64,000 nucleotides of DNA from Fagopyrum homotropicum (lineage: Eukaryota > Streptophyta > Magnoliopsida > Caryophyllales > Polygonaceae), in assembly GCA_033239125.1 (NCBI GenBank), contig BSWB01000002.1, forward strand, positions 50,503,001-50,567,000, read 5' to 3'. The notes beneath the pieces were generated by a model that was not told where the DNA came from, ran no database searches, and saw nothing but the letters and a program-made list of their open reading frames with translations. Shown here piece by piece: positions 22,298 through 33,879 of this stretch. The position numbers and the translations under genes are program-made. Each line of letters begins with the position of its first letter. Positions within the stretch are counted from its first letter, which is position 1.

Positions 22298-22315
22298 TCC
22301 CCGGCAACGGCGCCA
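22298..22315 (-). other. C primer binding site (tRNA-Asp type)
   Basis: The minus strand reads TGGCGCCGTTGCCGGGGA, the complement of the 3' end of plant tRNA-Asp, starting 6 nt inside the 5' LTR. This is typical of Athila-like elements. Confidence 0.9.
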
Positions 22316-22321
22316 AAAACT

Positions 22322-24254
22322 TGTTCGCTCCAAACGGTGTGTGCAAGCTTTAAATTTATAACCCTAGACTTAAGCTTAAAACAAGGATGCGAACCCGCAG
22401 TGTACGGGTCAATCGTAGTAAAAGCAAGAAAATTCCAGGGGTCGATCACAGGGACTCGGTGAAACAGAGTCAATACGGTGTGCTAATGTTAATACTAACC
22501 ACAAGAGCGATTTAACACAATCAAAGATGAATAAGATGTCAAATAAAGCAAACATGCAATTCTAGGGATTAAGGCATCTAGTTGTGGTTCCAACTCAAGA
22601 TCTGTAGATAAGCGGACAAAGCTGAGATTTTTGCGTGGGGAAGGTGTTTCTAAAGTGGAGTAGATCACCGGGTAAGTCTCACTACACACTAATCCCAAAC
22701 CGTAACTCCTATTACCGGGTAAGTCTCAAGGAATTAAGATAAAGAACTATAACCTCAAACTAACACATCATCTAAGGGAATAGAATCAACCTTTACCGGG
22801 TAAGTCTCAGGCTAACTCACAAAGATGGGATGGAAGCACACTCAAACCCCAATAAAGGATAAACCTTTATTACCTACACTTATGATCGTTGGTACACAAA
22901 CTAAGGAATTACCGGGTAAGTCTCATCCTAAGCTTGCTTTGAACCAGGAAAGGTATAATAAGAATAGGATTTGGCAAACTCTAACACCTAACTCTCAGTT
23001 ATGGATCAGATAAGTCACCTCGGTCAGCCAGTTTCCACCTTGGCCGAAATGTTCATCGACTGAACGAGATGCTTAGGGTTAAGGTTAAAGACTCGAACTT
23101 TCAGGATCCTACTGGAATCTAAGATTATTCTATCATTGTTTTTCCCACAACCTTCAGCCAATCACCCTAGAATCACACAAGGAAATTAGCCACTCATCAT
23201 CATTATGAAAGTATTATTTGTAAGGGAAGAAGGTGAATATTTGAACAAAGAAGAATTTAATGAAAAGACTTCAATAACTGAATCAAATATCAAACAAAGC
23301 GTTCCTTGGATAACAATCCAAAAAGACAAGACAACAATTGAGGGAATTGAAGACAATCTTACAAAACCCTTCAAAAAGCTATAAAAGCTATGGACTTCTA
23401 TCTTCCTTCAACCTTCAAAAAGGTTCTTCGAAGACTCCCAAATTGGAGTAGGCTGCGGCTTCTGCGTGTGTAAACCCTGATCGACGGTATAGCGTGATAT
23501 CGATGATCCGAAGATGGTCGAATTGTGGAAAATCCAACCCTTTATATAGGAAAATTACCCTTCCAAAGATAAGATATCTTAAAAAGATAATTTCCTAATA
23601 AAATCTATCCATATCTCCTTAAAATAAATATCTTCCTAAGATAATTTTATAGGAAATATCTTAAAAGATAACTTCCTAATAAAAATATATCCTATCTCCT
23701 AAAATAAATATTTTTTTAAGATAATTTTATAGGAAATATCTTAAAAGATAATTTCCTAATAAAATATATTTTATCTCCAAAATAGATCTCCTAAAATAAA
23801 TTATCTTCCTTCCAGAAATCCAGCCAAAAATATGAGATCTTCCTTCCAAAAATAAAAGATCTCAGCCAAGAATAAAATATTCTCGCCGCGTCCCAGGTGT
23901 TCGCCTCGGTCGAGTCGACTTCTCTGGATCACCTCGGTCGAGGTGGTACTGTAGCCAACCGAGGTGAATCACAACTGAATGTGAAATCTCTCAAATCTGG
24001 TCCAAAGTAAATCTTTAATCCATGGTTGTGCTCCCTGGATGTAGCTCCAAATGACTCATGACTCCTTTTGCTCCTTTTTGATGCGAAACGTGCCATTTTA
24101 CCTACGATTACAACAAAACTAGGTGTAGACCTCGATTCTTGCAAAGGTAGATGAAATGGTAGTAAAATCACATAATATACATACAAACATGCAGATTATG
24201 AAAGATAAAACGTCAAAACAAACCCCAAAATATAGACTATAATTCATGCTATCA
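22322..24254 (-). repeat. C 5' LTR
   Basis: The LTR is 1933 bp and reads TGATAGCATG...GAGCGAACA in element sense. It matches E's 3' LTR in start, end and internal blocks. It carries four copies of ACCGGGTAAGTCTC (22667, 22714, 22796, 22911), a CACCTCGGTCGAGGTG palindrome (23930-23945), and a 23560-23880 section rich in AAGATAATTTCCTAATAAAA repeats. Confidence 0.92.
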
Positions 24255-26659
24255 ACCATGCAGCCGGAAGTTGCAAGAAACGGTCTTCCGAGTATGATCG
24301 GGACCGGACTATCTGCAGGAATGTCAAGCACGACAAAATCAATGGGAACAAAGAATTTACCTAGCTTGACGGGGACGTCTTCTACAATACCGACGGGGCG
24401 AGTGATGGATCGATCCTCCATGTACAACGTCATCTTCACCGGTTTAGGGTCGCCTAAACCGATCTTCCTGCACAACGCAAGTGGTATGATACTCACACTT
24501 GCTTCTAAGTCACATAAAGCATCATATGTGACATTTCCCACTCCACTGGGAATGCAAAATGACCCCGGATCCTTCAACTTTGGGGGCATTTTCTCCTTCA
24601 TGGTCTTGATGAGATCCGAAAAATCCGAACTCATCTTGACCTCACCAAAATCTTCTAGCTTCCTCTTGTTGGAGAGGAGCTCTTTCAAGAACTTGCCATA
24701 AGCCGGCATACCTACAATTGCATCAATGAAGGGTATATTAATATGCAGCTTACTCATGAGTTCTATGAACTTACCGAATTGTTTGTCTAGGCGCGCTCGC
24801 GCTCTAGATTGAGGGAATGGTAGGGGAGGTTTGTAAGCTGGAGGAGGAACATAGACATCTTCCTTCTCCTTCCCCTTCCCTTTGTCCTTCTCTACGGGGA
24901 CTTCAACGAACGTAGGCTGCGGATCGGTAGTAGTCACTCCGCTCCTAGCTGTAATCGCCATCACCCTTCCTTTAGGGTTGTCCTCCGTCTTTCTTGGAAG
25001 TTTCCCTTGATTCCTAGGAACTTCCTGCGCGTGGTTGAACATTTGGTTCTCTAAAACCTTTTGAGCCTTGTCAACCTTAGAGACTTGATCATCAACCTTG
25101 ATGAGGCGGTTCTCCAATCCTTGAAGCTTTCCCAAGATCATTTCCAACATGGGATCGGGCTTCTCCTTCCCCGAAGTGTTTCCTCCATTAGATGATTGCC
25201 CCTGGCTTTTCAAAGGAGTAGAGGAAGAAGAAGGTGGAGTTAGTGAATTAGAATTGGAAGGATAAGAGTTACCGGAATTTTGTTGATTGGAGCGCCAATT
25301 GTTGTTGTTTGAACCCCTATTGTTGTTCCAATCGTTGTTCCGGTTGTTGTTGTTTCCATTCAAGTTATTATTCCGGTTGTTGTTCCGGTTATTGTTGTTG
25401 CCTCCATTGTTGTTGCCCAAATAGCCAACATCCTTCCCTTGTTGCTTTGGGAAGTTGGTCTTGATAGCCTCCTTCAACTCCTTGATCTCATTGTTGAGGG
25501 AGAAAATCTGATTTTGAGCTTCATGTGTGAGCTTCGCTCCTTGCTCCACACGATTTCCCTCCACTTTCCGGTGGGAATACTTTTCTATGACTCTTGCTTG
25601 CTTCTCGATGAAGTCCCAAGCGTCATCTTCTCTCATGTCCATGAACGTTCCACATGAGAGGGATTGGAGGTTGAATTGCGTTCCCGCATCCAGCCCCTTG
25701 TAGTAAATCTCTAGCAAGGCAAGCTTGGATATGCCATGATGAGGGCAATCCAAGAGCAAATCCTGAAACCTTTCCCAAGATTGAAACAAGCTTTCGTTAG
25801 GTCTCATTGAAAAAGCATTAATCTTACCTCTAAGTTCCGCCGTTTTGGAAGGCGGAAAGAATTTGGTGAGGAACTCCGCGGAAAGGTCTTCCCACGTATC
25901 TAGTTTCCCATTAGGAAGAGCTTGATACCAAGATAACGCTTTCCCCTTCAAGGAGAAGAAGAAAGGCTTGAGCTTGTAGCTGTTGGTGGTAGCATTCTTC
26001 GGTCTCATCGTCTCCATCATACACTCAAAGTTTTGCAAGTGTTGGTGTGGAGATTCAGCGCTTGTACCGCCGAATTGGTTTTGGCGAACAAGAGTAATAA
26101 CTTGAGGGTTAAAGCTAAACCCTTGCACATCTTCAGCATCAAATTTCACGCCCAAGCGGCGTGGTTGTTGTGTTGGATCCATCCGCTGGCCAAGAGTTCT
26201 TGGCTCATTATCCACACGTTCGATCCTCACATTCCTAGGTGGAATGCGGCGATTAGCAGCTCCTTGTGGATGGAAAGGATTCATATTGATCGTGGGATCA
26301 ATCTCCTCTAACGGTGGCATGGAAGAGTCACTATCATCAGCGGACGAGTGGCTTCTTCTTCTAGTTCTTGATCCCCTCCTTGAGGATTTCTTGCTTCCTT
26401 TATTCTTAAGGTCGCATAACTCCACCCTCATTTGGAACATCGCATCCTGCAGTTTGCTAACTTCAGATTGATGACGATCCATTTTATCCTGGCGGAGGTT
26501 CTCGTTCCACTGGAGTTGAGTTTCCTTTTCCGCCAACTCCGTTTGAAGATCACGTTCGTGTTCTTCGGCCATCTTCTTTTCCTTGCGCTTTTGCCTCAAG
26601 GTTTTCTCTAGCTCTTGATCAAGAGGTAAGAGATCTTCGGTGTTCCTAGACCTGCGCAT
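24255..26659 (-). CDS. B gag-protease, cut by C, protease motif altered
   Basis: The frame starts at ATG 26659 (MRRSRNTEDL), about 80 bp from the PBS, and is open to the C insertion at 24255 (about 800 residues). It shows a charged helical N-terminus; the gag core (PHQHLQNFECMMETM, LSWYQALPNGK, FLTKFFPPSKTAELRGKINAF); an Asn-rich run at about 405-450; a linker; the PPPAYKPPLPFPQSRARARLDKQFGKF stretch, which I divide here as PPPAYKPPLPFPQSR and ARLDKQFGKF; and the protease. The protease active-site block reads CDLEASVSIIP, whereas C and D have CDLGASVSIIP. The Gly next to the catalytic Asp (about 717) is thus Glu in B, which should impair the enzyme. The frame then reads into C's LTR. Gag would form virus-like particles and protease would process gag-pol. 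Confidence 0.9.
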
Positions 26660-26736
26660 GCACTCAAAGTAATATCAAATAACGAGAGCAAGCTCCCAAG
26701 CTTGACAAACGGCTACCGGATTCGGCCGAAACCAAA

Positions 26737-26754
26737 TCCCCGGCAACGGCGCCA
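26737..26754 (-). other. B primer binding site (tRNA-Asp type)
   Basis: The minus strand reads TGGCGCCGTTGCCGGGGA, 6 nt inside the 5' LTR. It is identical to C's. Confidence 0.93.
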
Positions 26755-26760
26755 AAAACA

Positions 26761-28531
26761 TGTTCGCCCCTAAAGGTGTGTGCAAATAAGCTTTAAATTT
26801 ATAAAACTAGAATCAAGCAGCGAACCCGCAGTGTACGGATCGACGTAGCTAAGCAAGAATTCCAGAGTATCGAACACAGGGATTTGGGTGGGAACAAATT
26901 CGATTGCAGATTATCAAGCGAGTAAATATGAGAGTTTTGCAAATATTGGGAAAACAACAATCCTAAAGATCCAAGTATCTAGCTGTGGCAATCGATTCAA
27001 GATATACTTAATGATATAAAGACAGAGTTGAGATATGCAAAGGTATACTAATGTAAGGTAATCGTACGGTGAAGTTCCAAAAACCTTATGTAACTCACCT
27101 ACAAGGCACTCTCTATACAGGTTGTTGAGGCTCAATATAGAAAGATTCTAAAGATGAGAATTTATATCAAATACCCAAACTTGTAACCCAAGGATCAAGA
27201 CTAACTAAACCGATTGAGGTTGTGATACTCACAATCGAGGTAGATGTTGTTGAGGCTTCACTACCACCTAGAAAAGACAAGTCTAAACTAAGTTAAAGCA
27301 AATCTTTAACTTTGGATTAAAGTAAAAGCAAGTTCGTGGACTTAAGGGAAATCACGGTTAGTTCTTGAGGTTCCACGGCCATGGACTCAAGAACAGGCCG
27401 TAATTTAGGGTTGTCGGCGATTCTCTCTAACTCTCAGGGTCTAATCTGTTTGCGATCGATCTATCATCATCTAAGCCACAACTATCAACCCTTCACCTTA
27501 GAATTGTTAAGGGTTTTTAGCCAATAACAGTCATGTTGATATCAATTCAAGAATTAAAAGATAAAAAGATGAAAACTTTCAAGAACTTTCAATAATCTTC
27601 AAACCAATCTCAAAGTCACAATCAAGAGCGAATATAGTCAAGGATTCAAAATAAAGTAAACAATCACAACCTTAGGAAAGAAGGGAAAACGGTATGTCAA
27701 TCCGTTTTCCAAATCAAACCTAAACAAGAAGAGAGATCTTCTTGCAAAATCTTCCAAAAGCTTCGATCTTCCGCAAATCCGGAGATCTCAACACCAATCT
27801 CCACCAAAAGTGCAAAATTAGGACAATTCCTAGATGCGAACTTCAATCTCCAATGAGATGATCAATACTTCCAAGCGAAGGCCAAACGGCGTTTGAAATT
27901 CTCTAAGCGGAGATGAACGATCCTAAGCGTCGATAAATGCCGCTAAGCGAAGATGACGGAATCTTGCTTCGTCCGTCTTTTTATAGGGCAAGATAAAATA
28001 TCGGCCCGGCCCAATCTTCAAAAGATCGTGGCTTCAAAGTGTGGCGAAAAGATTCGCCAAGATCACGGTCGTGGAAGTTTTCACGACCGTAATTTAGGGC
28101 GTGGATTAGGTCACGGTTTGTACCATATATTCCACGGCCGTAATAGTTACTGGAATGCATCACGCCTCTCTTGCAAAGTTCCACGGCCGTGGAACTGAAC
28201 GTGGTTCGTAGTACGGCCGTATTTTAGAGCGTGGTTTAGGGGAAGAACGTGATTCTTCCCTAGCCTCGTGCATTCCTCAAGCTAAAACTCCAATTTGCTT
28301 CCAAAGAATGTCCTCAATCTATGGACATATCAAATCAACTCTCCTTTGCTCGAATCCGTTCGGAAATAGCTCCAAATCACCTATAATCAACATAGAACTA
28401 GTGTAGACATCCATATCGACAATATAGGTAATACTAGCTCACATATGTACAAAGTTCAATCAAAGACTATCAATATGAATCAAATACGTTTAGAAAACGT
28501 GCCTAAAATATCACAATATTTCATGCTAACA
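26761..28531 (-). repeat. B 5' LTR
   Basis: The LTR is 1771 bp and about 99% identical to 6380-8150. The differences are mostly single substitutions, for example one CCACGGCCATGG here where the 3' LTR has the perfect palindrome. The ATAGC duplication follows at 28532-28536. Confidence 0.95.
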
Positions 28532-28536
28532 ATAGC
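28532..28536. repeat. Target site duplication of B, right (ATAGC)
   Basis: Partner of 6375-6379. D's integrase resumes immediately (ISDGG block). Confidence 0.95.
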
Positions 28537-31500
28537 CTCCATCACTAATGATGGTCTGCGGTGTCCCAAACCTTGGGAATATAGTTCTATTAAAGAACTT
28601 AACCACAACCATGGCATCATTAGTTGGAGAGGCAATTGCTTCAACCCATATCGAAACATAATCTACAGCTAGAAGTATGTATTGGTTTCCACAAGATGAT
28701 GGGAAAGGTCCCATGAAGTCTACTCCCCAAATGTCGAAAATCTCTACCTCTTGAATGTTGTTAAGAGGCATCTCGTTTCTCCTAGATATATTTCCTGTTC
28801 TTTGACAAGCATCGCAGCAGGAAACAAAGGTTTGCACATCTTTAAATAAAGTAGGCTAAAAAAATCCAGATTGCAATACCTTAGCGCTAGTCTTATTTGA
28901 GCTAGCGTGTCCTCCACAAGGTAGTGAATGACAATGACGGATGACGCTTTGCATCTCGTCTTCTGGCACACATCTTCGAATGATGCTGTCAGGACCTCTC
29001 TTGAAGAGTAGAGGTTCGTTCCAAAAGTATTTCCGGACATTCTTAAAGAACTTCTTCCTTTGTGCATAGGATAGTCCGGGTGGTATTTCCTGACAAACCA
29101 AATAGTTAACAAAATCAACAAACCATGGTTCGTTACCTTTAGTTATTTTGTCGATGCACTCCTCTATAATGTGTAAATGCTCGTCCGGAAAGGAGTCATC
29201 TATAGGTAAGCTGTCGTCTTCTAGATATGGTAGACTACTCAAATGATCCGCAACAGAATTTTCCGAACCCTTCTTGTCACGGATCTCAAGATCAAATTCT
29301 TGTAGGAGAAGAATCCATCTAATCAGCCTTGGCTTCACATCCTTCTTTGAAAGTAGATACCGGATCGCAACATGATCCGTGTATACAATCACCTTTGCAC
29401 CTACAAGATAAGAGCAAAACTTTTCAAAGGCATAAACAATAGCTTGAAATTCTTTTTCAGTTGTGGCGTAGTTAAGCTACGCTTCATCTAGCGTCTTGCT
29501 AGAGTAATAGATAGCATGGGTTCGGCCCTCCTTCTTTTGCCCAAGCACAGCTCCTATAGCTACATCACTTGCATTACACATAACCTCAAATGGAAGATTC
29601 CAGTCCGGAGGTTGGATGATTGGGGATGAGATTAGAGCTTCCCGGATCTTATGAAAGGCGTCTAAACAATCCTACGAGAAATCAAAAACTGCATCTTTCA
29701 TCAATAGATTAGTAAGCGGTTTTGATATCTTAGAAAAGACCTTTATAAAACGTCTATAAAATCCAGCATGTCCTAGAAAGCTTCTTATCCCCTTCACCGA
29801 AGATGGAGGAGGGAGCTTTTCTATGGTCTCCATCTTAGCCTTATCTACTTCAATCCCTCTATTAGAGATCAAGTGTCCGAGTACAATGCCTTCCTTCACC
29901 ATAAATTGACACTTCTCCCAATTAAGAGCTAGGTTATTATCTTCACACCTTTGTAGCACAAGAGAAAGGTTAAAGAGACAATCATCAAAAGAGGAACCAT
30001 AAACAGAAAAGTCATCCATCAAAACCTACATGATCTCCTTTATGTACTCCGAGAAGATAGCCATCATGCACCTTTGGAAGGTGGTTGGGGCGTTGCAAAG
30101 CCCGAACGGCATTCTCCTATAAGCGAACGTACCCCATGGGCACGTGAATGTGGTCTTCTCTTGATCATCCGGATGGATCAGAATCTGAAAGAAGCCACTA
30201 TAACCGTCAAAATAGCAAAAATAAGAATGTTGTGCTAACCTTTCAAGCATTTGATCAATGAAGGGTAATGGGAAATGATCCTTCCTAGTTGCATTATTTA
30301 GCTTCCGGTAATCAATGCACATCCTCCATCCAGTCACGGTCCTTGTAGGAATGAGCTCATTGTTCTTATTGGTGATAACCGTCATCCCTCCCTTCTTTGG
30401 AACAACCTGTACGGGGCTCACCCACTTGCTATCGGAGATAGGGTAGATGATACCTGCATCAAGTAGCTTAAGAATCTCCTTCTTGACAACCTCCTTCATG
30501 ATTGGATTTAACCGTCGTTGAGGTTGTTGCGAAGGTCTAAAATCTTCTTCCATTAGGATCTTATGCATACATAATGAAGGTTTTATTCCTACAAGATCCT
30601 CTATAGTGTAACCTAAGGCTTTCCTATGTTTCCTTAGAACAACCATAAGCTTACTATGTTCATCTTCACTTAGATCGGAATTAACAATTACCGAAAAAGT
30701 AGAATTAGTTCCTAGAAATGCGTACCTTAGATGTGTGGGCAGTGGCTTCAATTCCATCACCATTGGAGTCTCTAATGCCTCTTGAGGAGTGTCTAATGCT
30801 TCCTTACAAGTCTCTAAGGGTGTAGGAGTGGTTGAAGAAGACTCAAGAACATTGGTGGAGAGGACGTAATTTTTCTCGGAATTTCCCAAAATCACGGCAC
30901 CACTGTTACTTCCACGGCCGTGGTTTAGGGCGTAGAAGTCAATTACGGCACCTCTGGTAGTTCCACGGCCGTGGTTTTGGCCGTGTAACTTACTAGAGTC
31001 CTCTGAATAGCTGATTACGGTCATGTTAGTGGAAACCACGGCCGTGGAATAGCACGACTGGCCGTGACTCCTCACATCCTCTGACCCATCGTGGAGTTTT
31101 TCAAACTCTTCTTCATGCACTTCCTTTAGCTCCTCCAAAGCTTCAATTTCCTCATTGCAATCCTTTTCTTCTCCCTTCTCCATAATGCTCATAGTGATAA
31201 CCTTTTGCAATGGGTCCTTGAATAGAATCGAGCTTACTTCCTCTCTAGATGCCTCCTCGTCATAGGTATTGAATATATCTTCTCCAAGAGCTGGCTCTTT
31301 CACCAAAGTAGAAAAAAAAACTCTACCTTCTCTTCTTCTATGTCGAAGGCAAGTCTAGCATTCTTGCAATCTACCATACAACCGGAAGTTGCAAGAAACG
31401 GTCTTCCGAGTATGATCGAGACCGGACTATCTGCAGGAATGTCAAGCACAACAAAATCTATTGGAACATAGAACTTACCAAGCTTGACTGGGACGTCTTC

Positions 31501-31830
31501 AATGATACCAACGGGACGAGTTATGGATCGATCTGCCATGTATTACGTCATCTTCACCGGTTTAGGTTCACCTAAACCGATCTTCCTGCATAAGGCAAGC
31601 GGAATGATGCTAACGCTTGCTCCTAAGTCACATAATGCATCATATGTGGCTTCTCCTACTCCAATTGGAACACAAAATGACCCCGTATCCTTCAACTTTG
31701 GGGGCATCTTTTCCTTCATCGTTTTGATGAGATCCGATGATTCCGAACTCATCTTGACTTCTCCAAAGTCTTCCAACTTCCTCTTGTTAGAGAGGATCTC
31801 CTTTAAGAACTTTCCATAAGCGGGCATACC
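28532..31830 (-). pseudogene. D protease, RT, RNase H and integrase N-terminal part
   Basis: Reading down from 31830: protease with an intact CDLGASVSIIP block; a frameshift near the A-run at 31311-31320; a linker with CCACGGCCGTGG-encoded NHGRG repeats; RT with RMCIDYRKLN and YFDGYSGFFQI, then MDDFSVYG after a stop near 30024; RNase H with stops (near 29671 and 29476) and CNASD in place of CDASD; and integrase with HCHSLPCGGH...CDACQ and VDFMGP up to ISDGG. B interrupts the frame there, and the rest is at 5703-6379. Many stops and shifts make it inactive. Overall similarity to B pol is very high. Confidence 0.88.
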
Positions 31831-33779
31831 TACAATTGCATCAATAAAAGGTATATTAATGTGCAGTTTGCTCCTGAGTTAAATAAAATTACCGAACTGT
31901 TTGTCTAGACGTGCTCTTGCTCTAGATTGTGGGAATGGTAGGGGAGGTTTGTAAGCTGGAGGAGGAATGTAGATGTCTTCCCTCTCCTTCCCCTTTTCCT
32001 TCTCCTTTTCGACGGGAACTTCAACAAGCTTAGGTTATGGGTCGGTGGTTGTTGCTCCGCTCCTAGTTGTGATAGCAATCACCCTTCCCTTCAGGTTGTC
32101 CTCCATCTTTCCTGAAAGTTTTCCTTGGTTTCTAGGAACTTCCTCAGCATTGCTGAACATTTGGCTTTCTAAAACCTTTTGAGCTTTATCAACCTTAGTG
32201 ATGTGATTCTCCAACCCTTGAAGCTTTCCCAAGATCGTTTCCAGCATGGGATCGGGCTTCTCTTTCCCCGAAGTGCTTGGGTTATTAGATCCTTGCCCCT
32301 GGCTTTTCAAAGGAATGGAAGAAGAAGATGGTGGTGTTAGTGAATTTCCTGAATTGGAATAAGAATTACCGGAATTTTGTTATTGGTTGGAACGCCAATT
32401 GTTGTTTGAATTCCTATTGTTGTTCCAATTATTGTTCCGGTTGTTGTTGTTCCAATTGTTCCGGTCGTTGTTCCGGCTGTTGCTATTGGTGTTCTCACTC
32501 CCATGATGGTTATTGTTGTTTCCTAAATAACAAACATCTTTCTCCTTAGGCTTTTGAAATCCAGCTTTGATGACTTCCTTCAACTCTTTAATCTCGGTGT
32601 TGAGAGAAAAGATTTGAGTTTGCGCAGCTTGTGTTAGCTTCGCTCCCTGCTCTACTCGGTTAGCTTCCGCCTTCCGGTGAGAGTACTTCTCAATGACTCG
32701 GGCTTGCTTCTCAGTGAAGTCCCAAGCGTCATCTTCCCTCATGTCCATGAATGTGCCACATGAAAGGGATTGGAGCTTTAATTGTGTTTCCACATCCAGC
32801 CCCTTGTAATATATCTCCAACAACTCTAACTTGGAAATTCCATGGTCGGGCAATCCAATAATAGATCCTGAAATCTTTCCCAAGACTGAAACAAACTTTT
32901 ATTAGATTTCATAGAAAAATCATTGATTTTACCTCTCAACTCCGCTGTCTTGGATGGCGGAAAGAACTTGGTTAGGAACTCCGAAGATAGATCCTCCCAT
33001 GTGTTGAGTCTTCCATTTGGAAGAGCTTGATACCAAGATAAAGCCTTCCCTTTCAAAGAGAAGAAGAATGGCTTGATCTTGTAGTTGTTGGTGGTTGCAT
33101 TCTTTGGTTTCATTGTCTCCATTAGAATCTCAAAATTCTGTAAATGTTGATGTGGAGATTCAGCACTCGTTCCTCCAAATTGGCTTTTGCGAACGATGGT
33201 AATAACTTGTGGGTTAAAGTTAAACCCCTGAATATCTTCAGCATCGAAGTTCACACCTAGACGGCGTGGTTGCTGAATCGGATCCATCCTTTGGCCAAGA
33301 TTTCTTGGCTCCTCATTTACACAAGCGGCTCTCGCACCCCCAGCTGGGACACGAGGATTGGCGGCAGGTATTGGATCACTCTGGACTGGATTGATCATTG
33401 GATCAATCTCCTCTAGTGGTGGCATATCCGGATCGAATTCTTCATCATCGGATGATTCCACTCTAATGGACTTAGTTGGCTTCATGACTTTCTTTTTCTT
33501 AGCACCATTTTGTTCCAACTTCATGTCCAATATCATAGCTTTGAGCTCATCAATTTGGAATTGATGACGCTCCGCTTCTTCCTTACGAGCCTTTTCACTC
33601 AACCTATATTGATCTTGAGACTCCTCTAACTCCGCTTGGAAATCTCTCTCTCTATTTTCAGCCATCTTTCTTTCCTTAGCTTTCTTCCTAAGAGTTTTCT
33701 CAAGTTCCGGATCAAAAGGTACGAGGTCTTTGTTGGATCTAGACCTGTGCATATACCTAAGAGAACCTGCAAATAGCAC
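31831..33779 (-). pseudogene. D gag and gag-protease linker
   Basis: The start is ATG 33779, or 33752 if MHRSRSNKDL marks the true N-terminus as in B. It shows a charged helical N-terminus, the gag core (PHQHLQNFEILMETM, LSWYQALPNGR, FLTKFFPPSKTAELRGKIN), a frameshift near 32850, an Asn-rich run with a stop near 32380, and then the linker and PPPAYKPPLPFPQSR region with further stops (near 32035 and 31880). There is no CCHC knuckle. Confidence 0.85.
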
Positions 33780-33855
33780 TCACAAGAGATATCAAATAAC
33801 AAGAGCAAAGCTCCCAAGCTCGACAATCAAAAACCGAAGTTTGGTCTTGACCAAA

Positions 33856-33873
33856 TCCCCGACAACGGCGCCT
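33856..33873 (-). other. D primer binding site, decayed
   Basis: The plus strand reads TCCCCGACAACGGCGCCT, differing from the tRNA-Asp end at two positions. It lies 6 nt from the LTR, as in B and C. Confidence 0.8.
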
Positions 33874-33879
33874 GAAACT

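Larger units (their letters stand above)
14741..24254 (-). mobile_element. Athila-like element C, RT-less, 3' LTR lost
   Basis: C reads right to left: 5' LTR, tRNA-Asp PBS, a single gag-protease-integrase ORF, spacer, extra ORF and 3' untranslated region. It was inserted in B's protease coding sequence; B's frame resumes at 24255. The target copy beginning ACCAT follows the 5' LTR at 24255, and its partner was lost in the deletion near 14740. The LTR family is shared with E (52407-54155). Confidence 0.9.
6380..28531 (-). mobile_element. Athila-like Ty3/gypsy element B (complete ends, interrupted by C)
   Basis: B has two 1771-bp LTRs, a tRNA-Asp PBS, gag-protease, pol, an extra ORF and a polypurine tract, and is flanked by a perfect ATAGC duplication inside D's integrase. 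Element C was inserted in the protease part of gag-pro. A later deletion removed the segment between protease and RT together with C's 3' LTR. By eye the two B LTRs differ at about 18 positions (about 1%), so B inserted fairly recently. Confidence 0.93.

Noticed and set aside
22298..22315. Apparent tRNA-Asp 3' end sequences (also at 26737 and 33856)
   Set aside because: Only the last 18 nt of the tRNA are present and they lie next to LTRs, so they are primer binding sites, not tRNA genes.
23560..23880. Satellite repeat of AAGATAATTTCCTAATAAAA units
   Set aside because: The units are few and lie wholly in the C LTR; a local low-complexity part of the LTR, not a satellite.
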